Of a stretch of 41,919 nt of DNA, positions 7,961 through 15,151 are shown in pieces. The notes below the pieces were generated by a model. The model saw only the letters and a program-made list of their open reading frames with translations, ran no database searches and was not told the DNA's origin. Origin of the DNA: Pseudomonadota bacterium (GTDB lineage: Bacteria > Pseudomonadota > Gammaproteobacteria > Steroidobacterales > Steroidobacteraceae); contig JANXQL010000138.1 in assembly GCA_025356815.1 (NCBI GenBank), forward strand, positions 1 through 41,919, given 5' to 3'. The stretch's first letter is position 1; each line of letters opens with the position of its first letter. The position numbers were made by a program, and so were the translations under genes.

Positions 7961-9022
7961 TCAGTCGAACAACGCGGCGATGGAGTCCACGTTCGGCGCC
8001 GGCACCACGCCGCGCTCGGTGATCAGGGCCGTCACCAGTGCCGCAGGCGTGACGTCAAACGCGGGATTGCGCACGGCGACGCCTTCAGGCGCCCATTGCT
8101 GCCCTGCGAAGCCGCGAACCTCCGCCGCAGCGCGCTCCTCGATGGGAATCCCCGCGCCATCCGCGAGTCGCCGGTCGATCGTCGACAGCGGGGCTGCGAC
8201 ATAGAACGGCAGCCCGTGGCGATGCGCCAGCACCGCCACCATGTAGGTGCCGATCTTGTTGGCGAAATCACCGTTGGCCGCCACGCGGTCGGCGCCGACG
8301 ATCACCGCATCGACCTCGCCTCGCTGCATCAGGTGGCCGGCCATGTTGTCGGTGATCAGCGTGACCGGGATGTCCTCCTGTTGCAGCTCCCAGGCGGTGA
8401 GCCGCGCACCCTGCAAGAACGGGCGTGTCTCGTCGGCGATCACCTGCAGATGCTTGCCCGATGCGACCGCGGCGCGGATCACGCCGAGCGCAGTCCCGTA
8501 GCCGCCCGTCGCGAGCGCGCCGGCGTTGCAGTGCGTGAGCACGCGCATGCCGTCCGAGAGCAACGCCGCGCCGTGGGCGCCCATCGCGCGGTTTGCGGCG
8601 ACATCGGCGGCGAGCACCGCATGCGCTTCCTGCAGCAGCCTGCCGGCCACCACGCCGGGCGGCGCATCCGCCAGCGCATCGAGGCAGAGGCGCATGTGCT
8701 CCAGCGCCCAGCGCAGGTTCACCGCCGTCGGGCGGCTCGCATCGAGAACCGCGAAGCCCTCGTCCAGCGCCGCGGCGAACGCGTGCGCGCAAAGGTCGCG
8801 GCAACGCAGCGCCTCGAGTGCGACCCCGTAGGCGGCGGCGCAGCCAATCGCCGGGGCGCCGCGCACCACCATGCTGCGGATTCCGTCGGCAACCGCCGAC
8901 GCGCTGTCGTACGCCAGTCGCTCGAAGCGCGCCGGCAGCACACGCTGGTCGATCATCTCCAGCACGCCGCGCGCCTCGTCCCAGCGAAGCGTCTCGATGA
9001 TCAGCCGGGGTGACGGGCTCAT
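7961..9022 (-). CDS. mtnA: S-methyl-5-thioribose-1-phosphate isomerase
   Basis: Isomerises 5-methylthioribose 1-phosphate to 5-methylthioribulose 1-phosphate in methylthioadenosine salvage; relatives also act on 5-deoxyribose 1-phosphate. The 353 residues fit the family. Key segments are VRGAPAIGCAAAYG (about 53-66), the active-site Cys165 in THCNAGALATGGYGTALG, and the catalytic Asp245 in GADRVAANGDFANKIGTY, which together separate MtnA from eIF2B-type relatives. I placed the start at ATG 9022-9020, with SPSPRLIIETLRW following; the frame runs further upstream but only as antisense to mtnP. Its ATG overlaps the mtnP stop (ATGA), so the two are translationally coupled. No mtnB, mtnC or mtnD genes of the classical pathway are present in the window. 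Confidence 0.96.
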   Translation of the reverse strand: MSPSPRLIIETLRWDEARGVLEMIDQRVLPARFERLAYDSASAVADGIRSMVVRGAPAIGCAAAYGVALEALRCRDLCAHAFAAALDEGFAVLDASRPTAVNLRWALEHMRLCLDALADAPPGVVAGRLLQEAHAVLAADVAANRAMGAHGAALLSDGMRVLTHCNAGALATGGYGTALGVIRAAVASGKHLQVIADETRPFLQGARLTAWELQQEDIPVTLITDNMAGHLMQRGEVDAVIVGADRVAANGDFANKIGTYMVAVLAHRHGLPFYVAAPLSTIDRRLADGAGIPIEERAAAEVRGFAGQQWAPEGVAVRNPAFDVTPAALVTALITERGVVPAPNVDSIAALFD

Positions 9023-9900
9023 GGCGCGGCCGCGCGGCGCCCGAGCACGCGCCCGGCAACCGCATCCAGACGCGCGCACAGCACCGGGTCGCGCGCGTCG
9101 GGCGAGGTGATCAACGCGTACTCGAGCGCATGCTGACAGCCCTGCGGGCAGGCGCCGCCCTCGATGCGAGCAACCCGCGGGGCCACCTGCCGGACGAGAT
9201 TGCGGGCATGGTCCGCGTTCGCGTGCAGCGTGCGCACGATCATCTCGACGCTGACGTGATCGTGGTCCGGGTGCCAGCAGTCGAAGTCGGTCACCATCGC
9301 GACGGTCGCGTAGCACAGCTCTGCCTCGCGGGCGAGCTTGGCCTCCGGCATGTTGGTCATGCCGATGACGTCGCAGTTCCAGCTGCGGTAGAGCTCGGAC
9401 TCCGCCTTGCTGGAGAACTGCGGCCCCTCCATGACCAGGTAGGTGCCGCCGCGAACGTGGCGGATGCCCGCTTCGGTCGCGGCGACGGTGAGCGCGTCGC
9501 CGAGCCGGCTGCAGACCGGGTGGGCGAGTGACACGTGGGCGACGAGTCCGGTACCAAAGAAGCTCTTCTCGCGGGCATAGGTGCGATCGATGAACTGGTC
9601 GACGATCACGAACGTGCCGGGTGGCAGATCCTCACGCAGCGAACCCACGGCACTCACCGACAGCACCTGGGTCGCGCCGAGGCGCTTCAGCGCGTCTATG
9701 TTGGCGCGGAAATTGATTGCCGACGGCGGCAGCCGATGGCCGCGGCCGTGGCGCGGCAGGAACGCGAGCGGCTGACCCGCAAGCTCGCCGAGCAGGATCT
9801 CGTCGGAGGGCTCGCCGAACGGCGAATCGACCTTCACCCAACGCGTATGGGCGAGGCCGTCGATCGCGTACACGCCACTTCCGCCAATCACTGCCAGCAT
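9019..9900 (-). CDS. mtnP: S-methyl-5'-thioadenosine phosphorylase
   Basis: Cleaves methylthioadenosine (by-product of polyamine and homoserine-lactone synthesis) with phosphate to adenine and methylthioribose 1-phosphate; family members also take 5'-deoxyadenosine. The 293 residues contain GGSGVY (6-11), PRHGRGHRLPPSAINFRANI (phosphate/ribose site), MEGPQFSSKAES, GMTNMPEAKLARE, and TDFDCW (204-209). The Asp of this last motif favours a 6-aminopurine (adenine) over hypoxanthine, so MTAP rather than the inosine-type enzyme of pseudomonads. That distinction is from family knowledge. It lies 15 bases after the aldolase/dehydrogenase gene and overlaps mtnA by four bases. Confidence 0.95.
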   Translation of the reverse strand: MLAVIGGSGVYAIDGLAHTRWVKVDSPFGEPSDEILLGELAGQPLAFLPRHGRGHRLPPSAINFRANIDALKRLGATQVLSVSAVGSLREDLPPGTFVIVDQFIDRTYAREKSFFGTGLVAHVSLAHPVCSRLGDALTVAATEAGIRHVRGGTYLVMEGPQFSSKAESELYRSWNCDVIGMTNMPEAKLAREAELCYATVAMVTDFDCWHPDHDHVSVEMIVRTLHANADHARNLVRQVAPRVARIEGGACPQGCQHALEYALITSPDARDPVLCARLDAVAGRVLGRRAAAP

Positions 9901-9915
9901 GGCTCGTACCTCGTG

Positions 9916-11889
9916 TCAGATCACGCGCTCGTTGCCGCCATCCACCGGCAGCTGCGCGCCGGTGACCTTGTCGAACAGCGATCCGCACATCTCCGCGGCC
10001 AGTTCCGCGACGTCGCGACTGCACACCTCGACCTTGAGCAGGTTGTTCGTGCGGTACTGCGCGACGCTGATCCCGTACTGCGCCGCACGCGCGGCAAGCA
10101 CCGCCTCGCTCCACAGCGCAGTGTCGAAGACGGCGTTCGGATGCAGGATGTTGACGCGGATCCCGTCGCTGGCCCACTCGAGCGCGGCGACCCGCGCCAG
10201 CTGGGTGAGCGCCGCCTTCGAGGCGGAGTAGGCGGCAGCACCAGGCCCCGGCGCCGGCACGTTCTTGGAGCCGATCACGACCACCCGGCCGCCCCGTTGC
10301 GCGAGTCTCAGCAGCGGGTGGCAGTCTCGCAGCAGCGCGAGGTTCGCGTCGACGTTGACGCGCATGACGCGCGCCCAGTCTGCGTCCGAGAGCGACTCAA
10401 TTCGCGTCCCGCCCGGGAACACGCCGGCGTTAAGGACCAGCAGGTCAAGCCCGCCGAACGCCTGCACGCCGGCATCCAGCGCATTGGCGCATGCGGCGGG
10501 GTCGGTCACATCGCACGCGACCCCGAGCACGTCCTGGCGGCCGAACAGCGTCGTGACGGCGGGGTCCACATCAAGCGCGATCACCGCCGCGCCGCGGGCG
10601 AGCAGGGCGTCGACGCAGGCCCGGCCGATGCCGGAGGCCGCGCCGGTGACCAGGCCCACCTCGCCGGCGAACGGTCGTGGTGCGCCGCCGCGGCCGAGCT
10701 TGGCCTGCTCTAGGTCCCAGTATTCGACGTCGAAAAGGTCCGCCTCGGACAGTGCCTGGAAGCCGCCGAGCGCGGTCGACGCCTCGATGACGTCGATCGT
10801 GTGAGCGTAGATGTCGCGCACGATTACCATCTCGCGCACGCTACGACCGGCGCAGCCGAGCCCGAAGGCCGGATCGAGCACCACTCGCGGCGCCGGGTCC
10901 AGCATTCGCAGTGGCCTGCCGGCGCGCGCCGCCTGGCGCTCGAAGTACTGCCGGTAGTCGGCGACGTAGCGCTCCACATCGCCACCGAGCAGCGGCAGCC
11001 GCTTGGTACGGAGCACGTGGTCGGGCGTTGCAGTGCCCTGTTGCGAGACGAGCGCCACATCCGAGCGCTGCGCAAAGGCGAGGAATCCCTCATCCGAATG
11101 GATCGACAGCAGCAGCGGCTTGCCTGCGGCCGCTGACAGCGCGCGGCGCAGCGCGGCGACTTGCGCACGGGTGACGCTGGCCGCCACCGGCGGCGCCCGC
11201 CGGACGCGCCGGTCCGTCGCGTGGCGCGCGAGGTACGCCTCGGCGCGCGCCACCAGCGCGATCATGCGCTCGTAGGATTCGCGGGCCGTGTCGCCGAAAG
11301 AAAAGATGCCATGGTTCATCAGCACCATGCCCTGTGTTCCGGCATGGGCCTGGCGGGCATACTCGCGCGCGCACGCGCGCGCAAGGTCGAAGCCCGGCAT
11401 CACGTACGGGATCACGACGACGTCGGTGCCATAGATCTCGGTGATCCGACGGGCACCGTCAGCGGTGTTGGTAACCGCGAGCAGCAGGTCGGCGTGCGTG
11501 TGGTCCACGTAGCGATGCGGCAGCAAGGCGTGCAGGATCGCCTCGACCGACGGCGCCGGTGCGCCGGCACGCATCACGTGGGTGGCAAGCTCGCTGACCA
11601 TCTGGGCGTCGGAGAGCCGCTCGAGCGAGGCGAGCCTGCGCAAGTAGTCGAGCCGCACCGGCGCGAAGCCCCCGGCCTGGATCGACTCTAGATCCCAGCC
11701 GCTGCCCTTGACGTAGAGAACCTCGTGTTCGTCGCCGAGGACATCGGTTTCGCGCAACTTGACCGAGGTGTTGCCGCCGCCGTGCAGGACCAGCGACGGA
11801 TCGCGACCGAGCAGCCGCGAGGAATACACGCGCAGCGCAAGTTCGTCCGGCTGGCGCGCGGCCTCGGACTCGTCCCAACGTTCGCTCAC
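9916..11889 (-). CDS. Bifunctional class II aldolase / short-chain dehydrogenase (RhaD-ADH-like fusion)
   Basis: Two enzymes on one 657-residue chain. Residues about 1-400 form a class II (Zn) aldolase: GGGNTSVK (37-44), an H130-T-H132 pair in YVDHTHADLLLA, and H193 in LMNHGIFSFG as likely metal ligands. Residues about 408-657 form an SDR: TGAASGIG (415-422, nucleotide loop), LNAG (486-489), Ser541, Tyr554 and Lys558 (YSASK). The same fusion occurs in rhamnose catabolism, where it cuts rhamnulose 1-phosphate and acts on lactaldehyde. No rhamnose genes are present here. It heads a tight operon with mtnP (15-base gap) and mtnA, so the likely substrate is 5-methylthioribulose or 5-deoxyribulose 1-phosphate, giving DHAP plus an aldehyde for the SDR domain. 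The GTG start at 11889-11887 has GAGG six bases upstream. Domains are certain; the substrate is inferred. Confidence 0.9.
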   Translation of the reverse strand: MSERWDESEAARQPDELALRVYSSRLLGRDPSLVLHGGGNTSVKLRETDVLGDEHEVLYVKGSGWDLESIQAGGFAPVRLDYLRRLASLERLSDAQMVSELATHVMRAGAPAPSVEAILHALLPHRYVDHTHADLLLAVTNTADGARRITEIYGTDVVVIPYVMPGFDLARACAREYARQAHAGTQGMVLMNHGIFSFGDTARESYERMIALVARAEAYLARHATDRRVRRAPPVAASVTRAQVAALRRALSAAAGKPLLLSIHSDEGFLAFAQRSDVALVSQQGTATPDHVLRTKRLPLLGGDVERYVADYRQYFERQAARAGRPLRMLDPAPRVVLDPAFGLGCAGRSVREMVIVRDIYAHTIDVIEASTALGGFQALSEADLFDVEYWDLEQAKLGRGGAPRPFAGEVGLVTGAASGIGRACVDALLARGAAVIALDVDPAVTTLFGRQDVLGVACDVTDPAACANALDAGVQAFGGLDLLVLNAGVFPGGTRIESLSDADWARVMRVNVDANLALLRDCHPLLRLAQRGGRVVVIGSKNVPAPGPGAAAYSASKAALTQLARVAALEWASDGIRVNILHPNAVFDTALWSEAVLAARAAQYGISVAQYRTNNLLKVEVCSRDVAELAAEMCGSLFDKVTGAQLPVDGGNERVI

Positions 11890-11918
11890 CCTGCACCTCG
11901 CAGCGATTGCCCGTCACG

Positions 11919-11924
11919 AGTGTA
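11919..11924 (-). promoter_or_regulatory. Possible -10 box before the aldolase-mtnP-mtnA operon
   Basis: On the minus strand GATCTACACT contains TACACT about 30 bases before the GTG start, in the 85-base gap after the arginase gene. No convincing -35 is seen, so read-through from the arginase gene is equally possible. Confidence 0.25.
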
Positions 11925-11974
11925 GATCAGCCGTCGGCGGCTTTCTGCCGGGAAATGCGTATCCGCCAGCCCCT

Positions 11975-12892
11975 TCAGGGCCGGCGCATCAGGGTGCTCT
12001 TGCCGAACAGCGAGGCGACAAGGTCGACCGCCACGGTGGCCGTCCGGTTGCGCTCGTCGTAGGCGGGGTTCACCTCGACCACGTCGAGCGAGGCGAGCAG
12101 GCCCGTGTCCGCGATCATCTCCATGCACAGCTGCGCCTCGCGATAGGAGGGACCGCCAGGGACCGTCGTCGCAACACCCGGCGCGATGTCCGGATCGAGG
12201 AAGTCGACGTCGAAGCTCACATGCAGGTGGGTGTCCGCATCCAGCCCCTCGAGCGCCCGGGCCAGCGTCTGGCGCATCCCCGTCTCGTCGATATAGCGCA
12301 TGTCGAAGACCTCGAGGCCAACGTCGTGCACGAGACGACGCTCGCCGGGATCCACGCTGCGGATGCCGATCTGGCGAATCCAGTCGGGTGCCAGCGCCGG
12401 CGTCCGGCCCGACAGGCCGGTCAGCGGCTCGGGCCCGTAGCCGCACAGGCACGCGACCGGCATGCCGTGCAGGTTGCCGCTGGGCGTCAGCGCGGCGGTA
12501 TTGAAGTCGGCATGGGCGTCGAGCCACAGTACCCGCAGGCGGCGGCCCCGCTCGCGGCAATGGCGCGCGACCGCGCTGATCGAGCCGACCGCGAGGCAGT
12601 GATCGCCGCCGAGCATGATCGGCAGCTCGCCGCGAGCGAGCGACGTGGACACGGCATCGTCGACCGCGCGGCACCACTGTGTCACCTCGTCGAGGTGACG
12701 GTAGCCGGCATGGGCCGGCAGGACCGGATTCGCCGGCCCCACCAGATTGCCCAGATCCGAGACCGTGACGCCCTGCGCCAGCAGGGCCTCGCGCAGGCCC
12801 GCGACACGCAGCGCTTCCGGGCCCATCGAGGCGCCGCGGACGCTGGCGCCGATATCGGTCGGCGCGCCAATCAGCGCAACGTGGCGGCTCAT
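11975..12892 (-). CDS. rocF: Arginase
   Basis: Hydrolyses arginine to ornithine and urea with a binuclear manganese centre. The 305 residues match bacterial arginases. The metal ligands are all present: His98 (GGDHC), Asp125, His127 and Asp129 (WLDAHADFN), and Asp228 and Asp230 (SFDVDFLDP). Other arginase features are GNLHGMP, which binds the substrate, and the final EVNPAYD. This separates it from agmatinase, which usually lacks the Asn-Leu-His-Gly loop form. The start ATG at 12892-12890 lies 10 bases after the ornithine cyclodeaminase stop, so the two genes form an arginine-to-proline unit. Confidence 0.94.
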   Translation of the reverse strand: MSRHVALIGAPTDIGASVRGASMGPEALRVAGLREALLAQGVTVSDLGNLVGPANPVLPAHAGYRHLDEVTQWCRAVDDAVSTSLARGELPIMLGGDHCLAVGSISAVARHCRERGRRLRVLWLDAHADFNTAALTPSGNLHGMPVACLCGYGPEPLTGLSGRTPALAPDWIRQIGIRSVDPGERRLVHDVGLEVFDMRYIDETGMRQTLARALEGLDADTHLHVSFDVDFLDPDIAPGVATTVPGGPSYREAQLCMEMIADTGLLASLDVVEVNPAYDERNRTATVAVDLVASLFGKSTLMRRP

Positions 12893-12902
12893 GCGATTCG
12901 CC

Positions 12903-13976
12903 TCAGCCGGCGCGCCGCAGCGCGGGGCGCCGTGCGACCCCGGCAAGCGTTCCGCCATACAGATCCTTCGGGTTCGCGAGGCGCGGTACCAGGTCGATGC
13001 GCCGACGCAGGCTCCCGTCCTCCTCCTGCAGCAGCTGGTGCAGGAAGCGCAGCGCGGAATAGTCCTCGAGCGCGAAGCCGACCGAGTCGAAGATCGTGAT
13101 GTCGGCAGGCGAGGTGCGACCGGGCGCGCGACCGCGCAGCAGGTCGGCAAGCTCGGTCGCCGGGAAGTCCGCCGGCATCTGCTGGATCTCGCCTTCGATT
13201 CGCGACTGTGGCGAGTACTCCACGAACACCCTGGCGCCGGGCATCGTCAGCACGTCGGCGTGCAGCTCGGTCTTGCCGGGGCAGTCGCCGCCGACGGCGT
13301 TGAGGTGCATGCCGGCACGCACCATCGGCGGCGTGAGGATCACCGCGTTGCGCTTGTCGGCGGTCACGGTCGTGACGATGTCCGCCCCCTGGCACGCATC
13401 CTGGGTGGAGGCACAGCGCACGATGCGCAGGTCCGCCATGTCCGCCATGTCAGCGAGGTTCGCCGCGAGCTTCGCGGTTGCGGCGCCATCGACGTCGAAC
13501 AGTCGCAGCTCACGGATGCCGAGCAGGCGATAGAACGCAATGGCCTGGAACTCGCTCTGCGCACCGTTGCCGATCAACGCCATGACGCGGCTGTCGGGAC
13601 GGGCGAGATGACGCGCGGCCATCGCCGAGGTCGCCGCGGTACGCAGCGCCGTGGTCACCGTCAGCTCCGACAGCAGCAGCGGATAGCCGGTGGCGACGTC
13701 CGCCAGCACGCCGAAGGCGGTGACGGTCAGCAGGCCAGCAGCCGTGTTGGTCGGATGTCCGTTGACGTACTTGAACGAGTACAGTTCGCCATCGCTCGTT
13801 GGCATCAGTTCGATGACGCCGACCGCGGAGTGGCTCGCCACCCGAGCCGACTTGTCGAACGCATCCCAGCGGCGGTAGTCCGCCTCGATCTGCGCCGCGA
13901 GCCGCTCGATGAAGACGCCCGGGCCCTGCGTCCCGACCAGGCGCTGCACGTCGCTGACACCGATGTAATCGACCAT
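12903..13976 (-). CDS. Ornithine cyclodeaminase
   Basis: Converts ornithine to proline and ammonia with NAD bound as a catalytic cofactor. The 357 residues are typical of the Pseudomonas-type enzyme and longer than the alanine dehydrogenase/mu-crystallin relatives. Visible are KYVNGHPTNT near the active site, the Rossmann turn LIGNGAQSEFQA (134-145), and NAVGGDCPGKTELH with Asp231 at the position of the catalytic Asp of the P. putida enzyme. It is the first gene after the divergent AsnC-type regulator and feeds on ornithine made by the next gene, arginase. ATG at 13976-13974 starts the protein. Confidence 0.93.
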   Translation of the reverse strand: MVDYIGVSDVQRLVGTQGPGVFIERLAAQIEADYRRWDAFDKSARVASHSAVGVIELMPTSDGELYSFKYVNGHPTNTAAGLLTVTAFGVLADVATGYPLLLSELTVTTALRTAATSAMAARHLARPDSRVMALIGNGAQSEFQAIAFYRLLGIRELRLFDVDGAATAKLAANLADMADMADLRIVRCASTQDACQGADIVTTVTADKRNAVILTPPMVRAGMHLNAVGGDCPGKTELHADVLTMPGARVFVEYSPQSRIEGEIQQMPADFPATELADLLRGRAPGRTSPADITIFDSVGFALEDYSALRFLHQLLQEEDGSLRRRIDLVPRLANPKDLYGGTLAGVARRPALRRAG

Positions 13977-14085
13977 GGCTGTGCTCCGATGCTCGCCGGG
14001 CGCCGGAGAGGGCGCCCTGATGCGCCATCCTCACCCGGCATCGAGCCAACAGGAAGACAACAGACTGCCAGTTAGTCCTATTTAT

Positions 14086-14100
14086 GTGTCAATATGGCAC
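14086..14100. promoter_or_regulatory. Candidate operator between ornithine cyclodeaminase and the AsnC-type regulator
   Basis: GTGTCA-ATA-TGGCAC is a near-perfect dyad (one mismatch) in the only AT-rich stretch of the divergent intergenic region. The similar words CCAGTTAGTCC and CCAGTTTAAGG flank it on either side. The position is right for autoregulation and control of the arginine-degradation genes by the adjacent Lrp/AsnC protein; this is an inference. Confidence 0.4.
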
Positions 14101-14135
14101 TTTAAAACGGCATAACACCAGTTTAAGGGAGGCTC

Positions 14136-14558
14136 ATGGACGACACCGACCGCCAGTTGCTCGGCCTGCTGAGGGCCGACGCGCGCGCCACCGTGCTCTC
14201 CCTCGCCCGGCGCCTGGGCGTCTCGCGCGGCACGGTGCAGAACCGCATCGCAAGGCTCGAGCGCGACGGAGTGATCCTCGGCTACACGGTGCGGCTGCGC
14301 GAGGCGGTGGAGACGCCGCGCATCACGGCGCTGATGAACATCGCCGTCGACAGCAACCGCGAGGACGCCGTCCGCCGTGCCCTCGAGACGGACCCGTCGG
14401 TCAGCGTGCTGCACTCGACCACGGGGCGCTGGGACCTGGTGGCGGAGTTGCACGCGGAGTCGCTGGCGGCGTTCGATCGGGTGCTCGAGCGCATCCGGCG
14501 AGTGGAGGGCATCGCACGCACCGAAACCTCGCTGCTGTTGTCCACCCGCACGCTCTGA
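14136..14558 (+). CDS. Lrp/AsnC-family transcriptional regulator
   Basis: The 140 residues have the standard family layout. An N-terminal winged helix-turn-helix (about 2-60) begins DDTDRQLLGLLRADARATVLSLA and has its recognition helix in GVSRGTVQNRIARLERDG. A RAM (amino-acid binding, oligomerising) domain occupies about 65-138. The strong AAGGGAGG ribosome site precedes ATG 14136. It is divergent from the ornithine cyclodeaminase and arginase genes, the usual position of a local arginine/ornithine-responsive activator. Which effector it senses cannot be read from the sequence. Confidence 0.9.
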   Translation: MDDTDRQLLGLLRADARATVLSLARRLGVSRGTVQNRIARLERDGVILGYTVRLREAVETPRITALMNIAVDSNREDAVRRALETDPSVSVLHSTTGRWDLVAELHAESLAAFDRVLERIRRVEGIARTETSLLLSTRTL

Positions 14559-14592
14559 ACGGACAATCGGACGCGATTGCGGCATCCTCGGA

Positions 14593-14620
14593 TTTGCGCG
14601 CTCGCCGCGAGGTCTAGACT
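14593..14620 (+). promoter_or_regulatory. Candidate promoter of the small cytochrome c gene
   Basis: TTTGCG (14593-14598), a 16-base spacer and TAGACT (14615-14620) lie about 60 bases before the start codon. The -10 context GGTCTAGACTGC resembles GGTCTAGAGTGC near 41843 in the right part of the window. The -35 is weak. Confidence 0.35.
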
Positions 14621-14676
14621 GCGGTCGTAGGTGCCACAACCGATGTGGGCGCCGTGGGATCTAGAGGAGAGTTCGC

Positions 14677-14958
14677 ATGCGCATCAAGCCCGCTGCCGTG
14701 GCGATCGCCGCCGGTACCGCCCTCGGACTGCTGGTCTCGGGTACCGTGCTCGCGGCCGATGCCGCCGCCGGAAAACTGCTCTTCGACAAGATCTGCGCCG
14801 ACTGCCATGAACTGAAGGACCATGCCGGCAAGCCGACGGCGGACCTCAGCAAGAGCCTCAAGCAGATCGTCGCGCGCCAGAAGAAGCACAAGAAGCAGCT
14901 GAAGCTCGACGACGAGCAGATCGCCAACGTCGCCGAGTACATGTCGACGGCGAAGTAA
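14677..14958 (+). CDS. Small periplasmic monohaem cytochrome c
   Basis: The 93-residue precursor has a signal peptide (basic MRIK, hydrophobic core, cleavage near VLA-AD at 25-27) and one haem-binding CADCH (C40, C43, H44). Met89 in the final EYMSTAK is a candidate axial ligand. The mature protein is only about 66 residues, rich in lysine. It resembles class I c-type cytochromes (cytochrome c-551/553-like electron carriers). GAGGAGAG precedes the ATG. The electron partner is not evident; its haem would be attached by the Ccm proteins encoded at 20571-27374. Confidence 0.88.
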   Translation: MRIKPAAVAIAAGTALGLLVSGTVLAADAAAGKLLFDKICADCHELKDHAGKPTADLSKSLKQIVARQKKHKKQLKLDDEQIANVAEYMSTAK

Positions 14959-14965
14959 CGCGGCT

Positions 14966-15005
14966 CGCGGTCGCCACGCGGCGGCCCCCCGGGGACCCGA
15001 CCGCG
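14966..15005. terminator. Possible terminator hairpin between cytochrome c and tRNA-Leu
   Basis: An 8-bp stem, CGCGGTCG (14966-14973) and CGACCGCG (14998-15005), encloses a GC-rich loop that contains CCCCGGGG. It starts eight bases after the cytochrome stop, between convergent genes. No T-run follows, so factor-independent termination is doubtful. Confidence 0.3.
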
Positions 15006-15013
15006 GATCGGCC

Positions 15014-15098
15014 TGGTGCGCGGGGCGGGACTCGAACCCGCACGCCTTTCGGCAAGGGATTTTAAGTCCCCTGCGTCTACCAGTTTCGCCACCCGCGC
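15014..15098 (-). tRNA. tRNA-Leu(UAA)
   Basis: 85 bases on the minus strand with encoded CCA (15016-15014). The acceptor GCGCGGG pairs with CCCGCGC. The D arm GGTGGCGAAACTGGTAGACGC, the anticodon loop CTTAAAA (anticodon TAA) and a long class II variable arm (TTGCCGAAAGGCGT) identify leucine. In E. coli the equivalent gene (leuZ) directly follows tRNA-Cys; here it lies 8.6 kb away and inverted. Confidence 0.96.
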
Positions 15099-15151
15099 GC
15101 CGCTCCGATCATACCCGTGCGACCATTGCCCGCGTAACTTTGCCGTCCCTG

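Noticed and set aside
7470-8204. Plus-strand 244-codon frame over the tRNA-Cys-like repeat and the end of mtnA
   Set aside because: Its second half is antisense to mtnA and its first half is Arg/Ser-rich with no recognisable domain.
9916-11889. Rhamnulose-1-phosphate aldolase/lactaldehyde dehydrogenase of rhamnose catabolism
   Set aside because: The domain architecture fits, but there is no rhamnose isomerase, kinase, mutarotase or transporter nearby, and mtnP/mtnA are directly coupled. It is kept as the main alternative in the evidence but not as the call.
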